Positions 9,662 through 22,407 of a DNA stretch of 64,000 nucleotides are shown piece after piece. The notes below the pieces were generated by a model that saw only the letters and a program-made list of their open reading frames with translations, had not been told where the DNA came from and searched no databases. Origin of the DNA: Janthinobacterium sp. (GTDB taxonomy: Bacteria > Pseudomonadota > Gammaproteobacteria > Burkholderiales > Burkholderiaceae_D); contig PKWL01000063.1 in assembly GCA_003133225.1 (NCBI GenBank), forward strand, positions 163,607 to 227,606, written 5' to 3'. Both the position numbers and the translations under genes were made by a program. Positions within the stretch are counted from its first letter, which is position 1. Each line of letters opens with the position of its first letter.

Positions 9662-9958
9662 GAATATGTCCGTAATGTGCGGCGTTGACGGAAAGACGAG
9701 TTGATCCGGGATCGTTAAACATGTCAACTCGCCGACCGCAACGCAAGCGGCAATGCAAGCGGCAACGAAAAAACGGTATCGACAACGATGGCTTGCCGAA
9801 CAGAATCAAATTCTGCCCATAAAACCTATAACTAGCAAGCGAAACCGCGCTCTGACATTGCGCACCGCTGTTGCGTTTTGGTTGGATTGGCGATTCTCCG
9901 TCCACCAGCGCGGCGCCGCCCGTGTTTTATTGTGTAGTTACTAACTAGCCGAATTCGT

Positions 9959-10501
9959 ATGTCCCTACTTAATATTCTCCGTTATCCCGATGCGCGCCTG
10001 CACAAGGTCGCCAAGCCCGTTTCCGTGTTCGATGGCCGGCTCGCCAAACTCGTGGCCGATATGGCAGAAACCATGTACGACGCGCCAGGCGTTGGCTTGG
10101 CCGCCTCGCAAGTAGACGTGCATGAGCAGCTGATTATTATTGACACCAGCGAGACCAAGAACACGTTGCAAATATTCATAAACCCCACGATCGTTTGGAC
10201 CAGCGCCGATATCGAGCTGTACGAGGAGGGCTGTTTGTCGGTTCCAGGCGTGTATGACGGCGTCGAGCGCCATACCGGGGTCAAAGTGAGCGCCCTCGAT
10301 CTGCTTGGCAAGCCATTCGAGCTCGCGGCCGATGGATTGCTGGCAGTTTGCATTCAGCACGAAATGGATCACTTATTGGGCAAGGTCTTTGTCGACTATT
10401 TGTCGCCCCTAAAGCGCAACCGCATCAAGGCCAGAATGGTCAAGGAAATCCGCGGCCTGGAACGGGCAGCATTATTACGCACGCAAGGCCGGCGCTACTG
10501 A
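9959..10501 (+). CDS. def: Peptide deformylase
   Basis: Metal enzyme removing the formyl group from nascent N-terminal methionine. The three active-site motifs are intact: GVGLAASQ (residues about 44-51), EGCLSVP (metal-ligand cysteine) and QHEMDH (metal-ligand histidines and catalytic glutamate). 180 residues, normal for type 1. It is followed after 68 bases by fmt, which makes the formyl-Met-tRNA whose product it processes. No clear ribosome site before the ATG. Confidence 0.97.
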   Translation: MSLLNILRYPDARLHKVAKPVSVFDGRLAKLVADMAETMYDAPGVGLAASQVDVHEQLIIIDTSETKNTLQIFINPTIVWTSADIELYEEGCLSVPGVYDGVERHTGVKVSALDLLGKPFELAADGLLAVCIQHEMDHLLGKVFVDYLSPLKRNRIKARMVKEIRGLERAALLRTQGRRY

Positions 10502-10569
10502 TCACCGCAACTGTCCAGCCCGCTAGCGACGGGAGCGGGCAGTCCGCCTGCAACAACACAAGGAATGCT

Positions 10570-11526
10570 ATGAAAGTGATCTTCGCTGGCACACCCGAAT
10601 TTGCAACGGCCTCTCTCAAGTCCTTGCACCAAGCCGGCTTCCAAATTGCAATGGTGTTGACGCAACCGGACCGTCCCGCCGGGCGCGGCATGCAACTGCA
10701 TGCGTCCAGTGTCAAACAATACGCGCAGGCGCATGGCATCGAGGTGTTGCAGCCGCTGTCATTGCGCCAAGACAGCGCAGACCCGCGACGCGCAGCCGAT
10801 GCCAAGGCGCTGCACGAGCGCCTCCTCGCCACCGAGTATGACGTCATGGTGGTCGCCGCCTACGGCCTGATTCTGCCACGCAGCACGCTCGATATTGCTC
10901 CTTGCATCAATATTCATGGCTCGCTGCTGCCACGCTGGCGCGGGGCCGCGCCCATCCACCGCGCCATCGAAGCGGGCGACGAGGAGACGGGCGTCACCAT
11001 CATGCAAATGGAAGAGGGCCTCGACACCGGCCCGATGCTTGGCATCGAACATGTCGCCATCGAGGCTGGCGACACGACGGGCACGCTGCATGACAAGCTC
11101 GCCGCGTTGGGCGCCAGGATGATCGTCGATGCGCTGCGCAAGATGGAACGTAACAGCCTGGAAGCCGTACCGCAACCGCAGGCCGGCGTGACATATGCTG
11201 CCAAGATCAGCAAGGAGGAAGCGGCGCTTGACTTTAGCTCGTCGGCCTTGGAGCTGGGTCTGAAAATTCGCGCATTTAACCCTTTCCCCGGGGCCTACGC
11301 GAGGATCAATGGCGGGACCGTGAAACTGTGGGCGGCCGACGTGCTCGAAGCAGACAGCGCGGAACCGCCCGGCACGGTACTGGCCGCCGATACCCGGCAC
11401 GGCATCGTAGTCGCCTGCGGCGACGGCTCGCTGCGCCTGACCGAACTGCAAAAACCTGGCGGCAAACGCCTGTCCGCCACCGAATTCATCAAGGGTTTCG
11501 CTATCGAAGGAGCGCGCTTCGACTAA
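10570..11526 (+). CDS. fmt: Methionyl-tRNA formyltransferase
   Basis: Formylates initiator Met-tRNA with 10-formyl-THF, cytoplasmic. The reading frame is open from 10348, but AAGGA before the ATG at 10570 and the family N-terminus [16 protein letters not shown] fix the start; 318 residues. The catalytic block [20 protein letters not shown] (Asn-His), and later [17 protein letters not shown], are intact, followed by the C-terminal OB-fold ([19 protein letters not shown]). Paired with def as usual. Confidence 0.97.
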   Translation: MKVIFAGTPEFATASLKSLHQAGFQIAMVLTQPDRPAGRGMQLHASSVKQYAQAHGIEVLQPLSLRQDSADPRRAADAKALHERLLATEYDVMVVAAYGLILPRSTLDIAPCINIHGSLLPRWRGAAPIHRAIEAGDEETGVTIMQMEEGLDTGPMLGIEHVAIEAGDTTGTLHDKLAALGARMIVDALRKMERNSLEAVPQPQAGVTYAAKISKEEAALDFSSSALELGLKIRAFNPFPGAYARINGGTVKLWAADVLEADSAEPPGTVLAADTRHGIVVACGDGSLRLTELQKPGGKRLSATEFIKGFAIEGARFD

Positions 11527-11589
11527 GGTCAAAAAACCATGCCAGCATTCCCCTTTTTCTACAGCCAACAGGCTGGCTTTGGACTCTGG

Positions 11590-11790
11590 CCGCGCGAGCA
11601 TCGCATCTGTCTTAATCGAATCAAAACAAGAGAAGCCGGATGCGCTAGCGCATCTTCCATAACAACGCCGGCTAAAGGGAACGGCGTTAGCTTGCAAGAA
11701 GCACTTCGCAAGGGTTCCAGCATTGGCGCCTGGACCCACCCACCTTCCGCGTCGGCCATGCCGGCCTATTTCGCGGCCCAATTGACGGTA
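11590..11790 (+). pseudogene. Possible decayed 3' end of htpX (membrane zinc protease)
   Basis: In many Burkholderiales htpX lies just after fmt. Here the plus strand holds pieces resembling the HtpX C-terminus: a stretch ending ATAACAACGCC (like IINP), ACTTCGCAAGGGTTCCAGC (like the LRGLFS codons) and ACCCACCCACC (THPP), interrupted by small insertions and stops. The likeness is faint and was found by eye; chance similarity cannot be excluded. Confidence 0.27.
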
Positions 11791-11824
11791 CTAGCAAAAA
11801 CGGACACCTTCGCCGAAGGCCCGC

Positions 11825-11855
11825 TTGAAACGAATGCAGTCCGATGCTTTATAAT
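11825..11855 (+). promoter_or_regulatory. Putative sigma-70 promoter of metH
   Basis: TTGAAA at 11825-11830 and a perfect TATAAT at 11850-11855, spacer 19 (longer than ideal). It would start a leader of about 325 bases before the metH ATG. Its position argues against the open frame across 11539-11988 being a gene. Confidence 0.45.
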
Positions 11856-12189
11856 TTTACCCTTAGCAAGGCTGCGCTCGTTCTTGGTTGATCGGCGGGC
11901 AAGTAAGAAGACGGGGCGACGCGTAGACCGGCAACCTCAACCGCCTATCGAAACAGCCGTGACCGTGCCAGTGGTCGTCTGCCAGTAGGTTGCGCAGCGC
12001 GGTGACGCTTAATGCATCCTGGCAAAAAATTCAAATTCAACGAGCGAGAGTAAAAATCGTGGTTAATACGGCACCAACAACGACGGCACAAAGAACGACT
12101 TTTCATTCAACTTCAAAGGCGACGTCCGCTGCGCTGTCGGCGCTTTTCCTTGGCGCCCTGAACGACGATATTAATCGGAGTGAAATCGG
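11856..12189 (+). other. Long leader region upstream of metH
   Basis: About 330 bases without a gene, probably the metH 5' untranslated region. I compared it by eye with the SAH and cobalamin riboswitches that control metH elsewhere and found no good match on the plus strand. It contains short symmetric pieces (for example GCCAGTGGTCGTCTGCCAG near 11969) but no structure I can name. Confidence 0.35.
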
Positions 12190-16017
<3,828 letters not shown>

Positions 16018-16351
16018 GCGGCACGCGCGACTCGGTCGCGCCTCGTATTCGCCAAGATGCCATTGTCCAATGAGCATTTTGAGTGTCGGCGCCGTACCAG
16101 AGCGCCGGATGGTCCGCCCTGTTGGCACCAAACGGACCACGCTAACTTAGAAAAAAATCCCATACATTTTGTTTAAGCTGCTGGGCGTTCGAAGCAGCCG
16201 ACGAGGCGCGGACGGTTTGCTAGCGAGGCTGTGGCTACCGCGAGCGGCCGAAGCAGGGGCTTCACATTGAACTTTTCGCCATGTTTGCGGCCTAATTAAT
16301 GGCTTGAGTGCCGGAGTTTTAGGACGCTTGGAGTCGGATCTGGGAGGTAAT
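16018..16351. other. Intergenic gap between metH and SPW protein gene
   Basis: No gene seen. GCGCGAC at 16025-16031 and GTCGCGC at 16035-16041 form a 7-base-pair hairpin just past the metH stop, but without a T-run; it may end or stabilise the metH transcript. The SPW gene promoter must lie further right, where no consensus pair is clear. Confidence 0.4.
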
Positions 16352-16729
16352 ATGGCAACAAATTTCTCGGTAAGACGCTGGCAAGACCAATTGATATTGC
16401 TGCTTGGCTTATGGTTGTTTGTATCGCCTTGGGCATTTTCGTATCCGCTCGGATCACTGGAGGCTGTCAATGCCTTCGTTTCCGGGATCGTCATTGTGGT
16501 TTTGGCGGCATTTGACCTTTACAAAACCTATTTCTGGGCGGTCGTGGTAAATTTGCTGGTGGGATTGTGGGTGGCCGCCTCGCCGTGGGTGATGGAGGCG
16601 GCGCAGCAAAAGTCGATGATGTGGAACGAATTGATCATCGGAATCGCTGTATTCGTGTTAGCGGTGTGGGAATTGCGGACCGATCCGGAGCTGCACAAAC
16701 ACTGGCCGGGTACGGGCGCGGCAACTTGA
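16352..16729 (+). CDS. SPW repeat family membrane protein
   Basis: 125-residue inner-membrane protein with two SPW repeats: FVSPWAFSY near residue 28 and VAASPWVME near 83, each inside a hydrophobic hairpin, giving about four membrane spans. The ATG at 16352 has an excellent GGGAGGT ribosome site, so the longer open frame from 16304 is rejected. Function of the family is unknown. Its stop is 13 bases from the convergent EAL/HDOD gene. Confidence 0.85.
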   Translation: MATNFSVRRWQDQLILLLGLWLFVSPWAFSYPLGSLEAVNAFVSGIVIVVLAAFDLYKTYFWAVVVNLLVGLWVAASPWVMEAAQQKSMMWNELIIGIAVFVLAVWELRTDPELHKHWPGTGAAT

Positions 16730-16742
16730 GAGCAGTCTAAGC

Positions 16743-18020
16743 TTAAAGGACGTAACGGATGACGTTGTCGCTCCACTCATAGGCTGCCATTTCAAGTTCA
16801 AGTAATTCGTCGGTTGAAATGGCCAGTTCGCGCAGGGTTGGCATGATCTGCTCATCCATTTCTTCTATGCGTTCAATGCATTCCGCGAGGGTGAGCAGGT
16901 CGCCAAAAAAGCCGGAGCGTGACAACAACGCGTCGCCGACCTCGTCGCTAACGTCAATTCGTTTTAGAATGTCCGTCATCGGCACGCCGAACAGGGTATC
17001 CATCAATGACATGATGCCAACGGTGAAAGCGATGTCAGCGACATTCGCTTGTTTTGGTCGTAATTTGTGCGCTAACAATTCCAGCAGGCGGCCGCGGGTC
17101 GTGGCCAGCATCAACAGCGGCGTCATCCCTTGCGCGCGCTTGCCTGGCTCCGCGAACAACATGATTTGCAGCCAGCGCTGCAACTGGAGTCGACCGAGTA
17201 CTGTAATGGCTTGGCTTAGCGAATCAATGCGTTGATGGGCCCCGGCCGTTGGCGTATTGACTAGGCGGAGCAAATTGAGACCTAGCGACACGTCGCGTTT
17301 GATAGCGCGCTCAATCTCAAAATTGTCCGCTTCGGAAGTGACCAGGGTCATCAACCTCATTACCGCTAATTGCGAAGGCGATAATTTTTTGCCGCTCATG
17401 ATGACCGGTTTGGCGAAATAATACCCTTGGAAATAGTCAAAACCGAGGTCCAGGCAAGTGTTGCATTCCTCACGTTTCTCGACCTTCTCGGCCACCAACT
17501 TTTTAGCGGCATGCTTGAAGCGCGGAGCCAGGCTCATTAGCGCCGAAAGCGGCATATCGCGCATATCCATCTTTACGTACTGAACCAGCGGCAACAATTC
17601 CTGTACTTGATTCGAGTCGGCAACGACATTTTCCAGTGCGAAGGTAAAACCGTGACAGGCCAACTCGCTCATTCGGGTGTATACGTCCGGCGTCACCTTC
17701 ATCGATGCGACAATTTCAAGAACGACTTTTTCGCGCGGCAGGAAGCCGAAAATCTCGCTCATGATGACGTCGGCGTCGACATTGACGAAACCGAGTGCGT
17801 CGCCGATGACTTTTTCCATCCCCAACTGGGATGCATGGGCGATGACGGACGCTGTTGCCGACAAGTTACTAGTGACATTGGCCGGTCCCACCGGGGCATT
17901 GCGAAATAACAACTCATAACCAAAAAGCGCTTGATTACGATCTAAAATGGGCTGGCGCGCCAAGTAAAATTCACGCACGCGCAGTTGCTCTTTGATGTCA
18001 TTAGTGGAAAGATCGATCAT
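16743..18020 (-). CDS. EAL-like / HDOD domain signalling protein
   Basis: 425-residue cytoplasmic protein of the YuxH type. Residues about 15-205 form an EAL-like domain (ARQPILDRNQALFGYELLFR) in which the EAL motif reads ELL and most c-di-GMP phosphodiesterase residues are lacking, so it is probably not an enzyme. Residues about 205-405 form an HDOD domain (SPSQLAVMRLMTLV, then EIERAIKRDVSLGLNLLRLVN). Such proteins act in signalling, often in motility or stress control, but the partner is unknown. Only a weak GAGAA ribosome site. Confidence 0.88.
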   Translation of the reverse strand: MIDLSTNDIKEQLRVREFYLARQPILDRNQALFGYELLFRNAPVGPANVTSNLSATASVIAHASQLGMEKVIGDALGFVNVDADVIMSEIFGFLPREKVVLEIVASMKVTPDVYTRMSELACHGFTFALENVVADSNQVQELLPLVQYVKMDMRDMPLSALMSLAPRFKHAAKKLVAEKVEKREECNTCLDLGFDYFQGYYFAKPVIMSGKKLSPSQLAVMRLMTLVTSEADNFEIERAIKRDVSLGLNLLRLVNTPTAGAHQRIDSLSQAITVLGRLQLQRWLQIMLFAEPGKRAQGMTPLLMLATTRGRLLELLAHKLRPKQANVADIAFTVGIMSLMDTLFGVPMTDILKRIDVSDEVGDALLSRSGFFGDLLTLAECIERIEEMDEQIMPTLRELAISTDELLELEMAAYEWSDNVIRYVL

Positions 18021-18483
18021 TTAATTCTCATTGTGTGGCGTGGGGCGGCTGTCGGACGGCTGTCGGACGTTTGTCGGGTGGGTGGACATCCATGCTTTTG
18101 CCTTCCTCGACAAATTACGCTGTTTCTGCGCCCAGCGCCATACGTACAATTGTTAGGGCTCGAACCGAGCACATCCGATTCAAAGGCCCGAAAACGGCGC
18201 CAATGCGAAGCACGAGCCCGGCACGCGCGTCGGCCCAAAGAGGCAGATGCCGCGTGATGAAAGGCGCGTTCGCCAGCGCTAGCCGCACACCACGAATTCA
18301 TTCGCGAAGAAAATACCAGCCTCGCGATTTTTTTGTCCTCTTGCACGGGAAAGCGCACTGCAACAAGTAGCGCCAAGGTCGGGGTGGGCGGGAGCGAGTC
18401 AAGGACACCGGTAGTTCCGGCAAGATGATTTTTGCCTCGGTCAAGGCCTGGCGTGGCAAGCGCCAAGCCAGGCCTTGACCATG
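18021..18483. other. 463-base gap with tandem repeat and 42-base hairpin
   Basis: No gene seen. Near 18045-18078 the unit GTCGGACGGCT is repeated imperfectly. At 18439-18480 a long hairpin ends directly beside the stop of the DUF3567 gene (separate entry). Around 18152-18185 a GGCTCGAACC stretch recalls a tRNA T-arm but no complete cloverleaf can be drawn. Confidence 0.4.
18439..18480. repeat. Long perfect-arm hairpin at the 3' end of the DUF3567 gene
   Basis: GGTCAAGGCCTGGC (18439-18452) and GCCAGGCCTTGACC (18467-18480) pair over 14 bases without a mismatch; the 14-base middle can extend the stem by a TGGC/GCCA pairing. It begins 3 bases after the gene stop on the minus strand. There is no T-run, so it may protect the mRNA 3' end or work with Rho rather than terminate by itself. 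Confidence 0.75.
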
Positions 18484-18741
18484 TCAATGCAGCAGCACTG
18501 GCTGGCTCATCAGGGAGTCGTAGCTGCCGAGGAACTCGTCGATTTCCTCCACAGTCGGTTCGCCCGCAATCAACTGATTTACATCGCGGCGGAACGACTG
18601 CGCCAGAGCGCCGGCAATGAATATTTCGCGTCTTCCATCCTTGTCAACAATTTCGTAACCGCCAAAACGCAGCGCTTCGAGGCTACGGTCGGCGCCAAAT
18701 TCGACGACGCTGTACTGTTCGCTGTTGTAGATCAGGTTCAT
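18484..18741 (-). CDS. DUF3567 family protein
   Basis: 85-residue protein of a family restricted to Burkholderiales and relatives. Signature pieces: MNLIYNSEQYSVVEF at the N-terminus, GGYEIVDKDGRREIFIAGALAQSF in the middle and QPVLLH at the end. GAAGGAGT precedes the ATG. No known function. Followed at once by the perfect hairpin at 18439-18480. Confidence 0.9.
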   Translation of the reverse strand: MNLIYNSEQYSVVEFGADRSLEALRFGGYEIVDKDGRREIFIAGALAQSFRRDVNQLIAGEPTVEEIDEFLGSYDSLMSQPVLLH

Positions 18742-18845
18742 GTTGACTCCTTCGCTAAAGTGCTATGGTCGGGATGCCCAGACAAGCTTGACGTGGGGCC
18801 GTGAATACCGAATTCAAGTGCCCTCGCCTCCTGCAGCATGAAGCG

Positions 18846-19298
18846 TTAGGCGGCGGGCCCGGCCTTGATATCAGCACCCAGGCGCAGTAACCGATCATAT
18901 GGCGCACGCGACAACCATAAACGCAACTGCTCAATATGTGCCACATTAGCCAAGCTGATAAAGAGCCGTGCGGGACGGTCGCGCTGCAATACGCGATTCA
19001 ATGTTACTCGCAAAATCAGATTGCCGGCGCAGCATAGGCAACCCGGTGCAATGCGTACCAGCGAAACGGGAGGCCCTCGTATGGTCATCGGCGGCACCGC
19101 CAAGCACGGCTCGGCCATTCGTGGCTCGGCCGTTCGTGGCTCGGCCGTTCGTGGCTCGGCCAGACCCACTAACGCCGAGTTGCCATCGGACAAGCCCTCG
19201 ATAATCACGGTCGTGGCCAGGCCGGGCACCAGCGAAGCGGCGATCGCCGCTTCGCGTTCGCCGCCGCTGCCACCACAAACGAGGCTGGTCGGGATCAT
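18846..19298 (-). CDS. CobW/G3E-like small protein without a standard P-loop
   Basis: 150-residue protein recalling the N-terminal part of G3E (CobW) GTPases: a strand leading to VCGGSGGEREAAIAASL where the P-loop should be, and IAPGCLCCAGNL, which matches the G3E metal-binding CxCC motif. The P-loop lysine-threonine is missing (GGSGGERE), so GTP binding is doubtful. Between the two motifs lies a repeat-encoded EPRTAEPRTAEPRMAEP stretch. Its ATG overlaps the stop of the response regulator gene as ATGA, implying translational coupling. The C-terminal GTPase half is absent. Confidence 0.6.
   Translation of the reverse strand: MIPTSLVCGGSGGEREAAIAASLVPGLATTVIIEGLSDGNSALVGLAEPRTAEPRTAEPRMAEPCLAVPPMTIRGPPVSLVRIAPGCLCCAGNLILRVTLNRVLQRDRPARLFISLANVAHIEQLRLWLSRAPYDRLLRLGADIKAGPAA
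19108..19161. repeat. 15-base tandem repeat inside the CobW-like gene
   Basis: The unit GGCTCGGCCGTTCGT occurs three times (first copy with one change) plus a partial fourth. The period is a multiple of three, so the minus-strand frame stays open and each unit adds a TAEPR-like pentapeptide. Copy number is likely to vary between strains. Confidence 0.85.
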
Positions 19299-20008
19299 CC
19301 CCCTTTTTTCGCCAGTTTTCCCGGCTCGACGCCCAACTGCTTCAATTTACGGTACAGATGCGTACGCTCAAGCCCGGTTTTCTCGGCTACGCGCGTCATA
19401 CTGCCGCCCTCGCGCCCCAGATGATGCTCGAAATACAAGCGTTCGAATGCATCGCGCGCCTCGCGCAGTGGCAAGTCGAACGACAGGTTGAGAAAATGGT
19501 TATCGCCATTTGGCAACGGCAGCGCGCCGACGCGCACCGCGACCTGCGCCGGCTGCGGCGTAAAAATGGCGGCCGCGCTGGGCACGCCTTCTTCCGGCGG
19601 CAGGCTCGGGCGCGCCGCAAGCACAGGCGCGCGCACTGTTTCCTGCGCCCGCGTCAAACCCTGCTGAACGGCCTTCAGCAATTTTTGCAAGGCGATCGGC
19701 TTTTCAAGGAAGTTCAAGGCGCCAATGCGTGTGGCTTCGACCGCGGTGTCGATGGTGGCATGACCGGACATCATAATTACTGGCATTGTCAGCAAGCCGT
19801 CGCGCTGCCACTCCTTGAGTAGGGTAACGCCGTCGGTGTCGGGCATCCAGATGTCGAGCAAGACCAGGTCCGGCGCGTCAGCGGCCCGCGCCTCGCGCGC
19901 TTGCTGCGCGTTTTCTGCCAGTTGTACCGCGTGTCCTTCGTCGCTCAATATCTCCGAGAGCAACTCGCGGATTCCCATTTCATCATCAACTACGAGTATG
20001 TTTGCCAT
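19295..20008 (-). CDS. NtrX-like response regulator lacking the AAA+ domain
   Basis: 237-residue response regulator. Receiver domain residues 1-120 with acidic pair DD at 8-9, phosphoryl Asp52 (LVLLDIWMPDTDG), and the FLEKP lysine near 103. A variable linker follows, then a Fis-type helix-turn-helix (SMTRVAEKTGLERTHLYRKLKQLGVEP). The central sigma-54-activating AAA+ domain of NtrX is absent, with no trace of a GAFTGA motif, so it cannot open sigma-54 promoters. Sits 98 bases downstream of ntrY, its probable kinase. Confidence 0.88.
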   Translation of the reverse strand: MANILVVDDEMGIRELLSEILSDEGHAVQLAENAQQAREARAADAPDLVLLDIWMPDTDGVTLLKEWQRDGLLTMPVIMMSGHATIDTAVEATRIGALNFLEKPIALQKLLKAVQQGLTRAQETVRAPVLAARPSLPPEEGVPSAAAIFTPQPAQVAVRVGALPLPNGDNHFLNLSFDLPLREARDAFERLYFEHHLGREGGSMTRVAEKTGLERTHLYRKLKQLGVEPGKLAKKGG

Positions 20009-20106
20009 CTATGCCTACCTTCCTCATTTCGCCTGTCCCGTCTGCAAATGTTTTGTGCGTGCTTGACCGGCAATGATTTTATTTGTGAGTCCATCGTTAA
20101 GCCAAG

Positions 20107-22407
20107 TTAGCTACCGGGTGCTAACTTTAACAGTAAAATCAGCACCGACGCGCCACTTCCGTCGACATGATTTAGGATATCGACTCTACCACCGTGCTCA
20201 TCAATGATTTTTTTGACCATCGCCAAGCCCAGACCAGTGCCGCTCGCCTTCGAAGTCACATAGGGTTCGAAGGCTCGCGACAGGATTTTCGCCGCGAATC
20301 CGGGACCGTTGTCGGCAATCGCAAGGCGAACCGCAGTGCGCACACCGCCGTCCGCGCTCTGATAATGGATCGCTTCGGTCGTCACGTCAATGCGCGCCTG
20401 GCGTGCGTTGGCTGGCTGGTCGGTCATTGCGTCTTGCGCATTTTGCAGCAAATTGTGAATAACTTGGCGCAATTGGGTCGGGTCACCCATCACCAGCGGC
20501 AATCCCAGCGCCAGCGCCGGGCGGAAGATGTCGTCCGCGCCGCCGCTGTACAGGTGCAAGATCTCTTCAATCAGGCTGTTCAGGTTAAGTGGCTGCAGAA
20601 GGGCTGGCGGCGTCCGGGCATAGTCGCGGAAGTCATCGACCATGCGCTTCATGGCCGCCACCTGGTTGACGATGGTGGTGGTGCCCCGGTTGAGCAGTTC
20701 CATATCCTGCGCTCCCAGCTTGCCGCTCAGTTTCATTTGCAAGCGCTCGGCCGACAGCTGAATCGGCGTCAACGGATTCTTGATCTCATGCGCCAAGCGC
20801 CGCGCCACTTCGCCCCAGGCGATCGAACGCTGCGCTGCAATCACGTCGGAAACGTCATCGAACACCACCAAGTAGCCGCTACCGTTCTCAAGCGGCAAGC
20901 GCGAACCGCGCGTGAGCAGCGTGATGTCGTGGTCTTCCGTGCTGCCCGGCCGGCGCGGGATCTCGATCTGCTGCTGCCAGTGCGGGCGGTCACTGTTGCG
21001 CCCGGCCGCCGATTGCGCGCTCTGGGTCGAAAATGCGTTGACGATCGCGCCGGCAAATTGCTGCATGCCATCGACATCAACCAACGGCTGGCCGACCAAG
21101 ATGCTGCCGCGCGGCAAGATGCGTTCGACCGACTCGTTGTACGAGACCAGCTTGAAATCGGCATCGAGCACCATAACCCCGGCCGACATATTGGCCAGCA
21201 CCGATTCCAAGTGGGCCTTAGCGTTTTGCAGCGCGGCGCGGTTTCTTTCGACGGAATTGCGGGCCTCGAACAACTGCCTCGTCATGGTGTTAAACGACTG
21301 CGTTAACGTACCCAGCTCGTCCTTGGTGGCCACGATCGGGCGCGGTGACAGGTCGCCTTCAGCCACTGCGCGCGTGCCCTCGGCCAGCAGAAGCAAGGGC
21401 TTTGCCAGGTTGCTAGCGATCACGAAAGCACTGGCGATGGCACCGAAAATAGCCAGCAGCAATGTCAAGGTCAAGGTGATGATATACATCTTGCGCAATC
21501 CGACCCGCGCGACAAAACGTTCCTTATATTCACTGTATGCGGTGCGCAGCACTTCCGCGTTCGAGGCCAGGCTGACCGGCACCGATTGCAGGAGCTGCAA
21601 GAAACGCGGCGCGGCCACCTCCCCTCTCGCGGTCAGGTGATCAGGAATGAGCATCAGCACGCGCAGGCGCAAGCCGGTGCCAGCATCAGGTGCGCTGACC
21701 GGCGCGGCCGGCCCTGCACCGGCGGCAAGCTCCGTGCTGTCATCGCGCAGCTCGCCGCCACCTTCCGGCGCGGCGTAAGCGGGCGTCGTTTTTGCCTGAA
21801 TCAGCATGCTGGCACTGGGCAAGTCCGGCACCAGATTAGCGCTGTTGCGCTCAGCGACACTCGCGATCAAACTGCCATCGGCGCGCACGATCATTACATT
21901 TTGCAATCCCGCTTCGGATTTCATTAGATGCGACAAAATCGCATCGGATGCGGCCGGCTGATCGGCCAGTTCTTGCACTGCCTGGTGTGCATGTTCGCTC
22001 AATTGGCCGAGCGCGGCATCGAGGCCGGCGTGCGCCAGATTCAGGCCAGATTCCAGCGCCTGCTCGACGCCAACGTTGAACCACGATTCGATCGAATAAG
22101 AGACGAACTGCACTGATACAAGAAAGATGACGAGCCCGGGTAAAATGCCGATGCCCGCAAACAGCAGCACCAGACGCGCCATCAGTTTGGAACCAAATTT
22201 GCCGCTCTTGTAACGCGCATACAGACGCGCTAGCGAGACCACCACCAGCGCTAACAACGAGACGGTGACGGCCGTATTTAGGCCCAGCAGCCAGGAATAA
22301 TAGCGATCGAAAAAGCCCGAATTGTCGGACGCGGTAGCCAGCAGGAACAACAAGATGCTGACAATGCCGCCGCCCACCACTAGCGCATAGCGCAAAGCCC
22401 GCGTCAC
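20107..22407 (-). CDS. ntrY: NtrY-like membrane sensor histidine kinase
   Basis: 766-residue kinase. Membrane spans near residues 10-25, 45-65, 85-105 and about 300-325 enclose a periplasmic sensor region; then HAMP (ASNLAKPLLLLAEGTRAV), PAS domain, HisKA with phospho-His540 in RRLAHEIKNPLTPIQL, and HATPase with ADNGPGFA and SGTGLGLAMVKKI. This is the NtrY architecture. Encoded with an adjacent short NtrX-like regulator and directly abutting the DUF4390 gene upstream. The signal sensed is not evident; related pairs respond to nitrogen or redox state. Confidence 0.93.
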   Translation of the reverse strand: MTRALRYALVVGGGIVSILLFLLATASDNSGFFDRYYSWLLGLNTAVTVSLLALVVVSLARLYARYKSGKFGSKLMARLVLLFAGIGILPGLVIFLVSVQFVSYSIESWFNVGVEQALESGLNLAHAGLDAALGQLSEHAHQAVQELADQPAASDAILSHLMKSEAGLQNVMIVRADGSLIASVAERNSANLVPDLPSASMLIQAKTTPAYAAPEGGGELRDDSTELAAGAGPAAPVSAPDAGTGLRLRVLMLIPDHLTARGEVAAPRFLQLLQSVPVSLASNAEVLRTAYSEYKERFVARVGLRKMYIITLTLTLLLAIFGAIASAFVIASNLAKPLLLLAEGTRAVAEGDLSPRPIVATKDELGTLTQSFNTMTRQLFEARNSVERNRAALQNAKAHLESVLANMSAGVMVLDADFKLVSYNESVERILPRGSILVGQPLVDVDGMQQFAGAIVNAFSTQSAQSAAGRNSDRPHWQQQIEIPRRPGSTEDHDITLLTRGSRLPLENGSGYLVVFDDVSDVIAAQRSIAWGEVARRLAHEIKNPLTPIQLSAERLQMKLSGKLGAQDMELLNRGTTTIVNQVAAMKRMVDDFRDYARTPPALLQPLNLNSLIEEILHLYSGGADDIFRPALALGLPLVMGDPTQLRQVIHNLLQNAQDAMTDQPANARQARIDVTTEAIHYQSADGGVRTAVRLAIADNGPGFAAKILSRAFEPYVTSKASGTGLGLAMVKKIIDEHGGRVDILNHVDGSGASVLILLLKLAPGS

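Noticed and set aside
10759..11781. 340-codon minus-strand open frame across fmt
   Set aside because: Antisense shadow of fmt without ribosome site or family likeness.
11539..11988. 149-codon plus-strand open frame between fmt and metH
   Set aside because: Contains the likely metH promoter, no ribosome site, no family likeness.
11856..12189. SAH or cobalamin riboswitch before metH
   Set aside because: A GCGCTGCGCAACC piece recalls the SAH motif but only on the wrong strand; the plus strand does not match either consensus.
18140..18190. tRNA gene or attachment site suggested by GGCTCGAACC
   Set aside because: A T-arm-like piece only; the acceptor and T stems do not pair and no cloverleaf forms.
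20194..21306. 370-codon plus-strand open frame inside ntrY
   Set aside because: Antisense shadow of a well-supported kinase; the frame is open because of high-GC codon bias, and it shows no motif.
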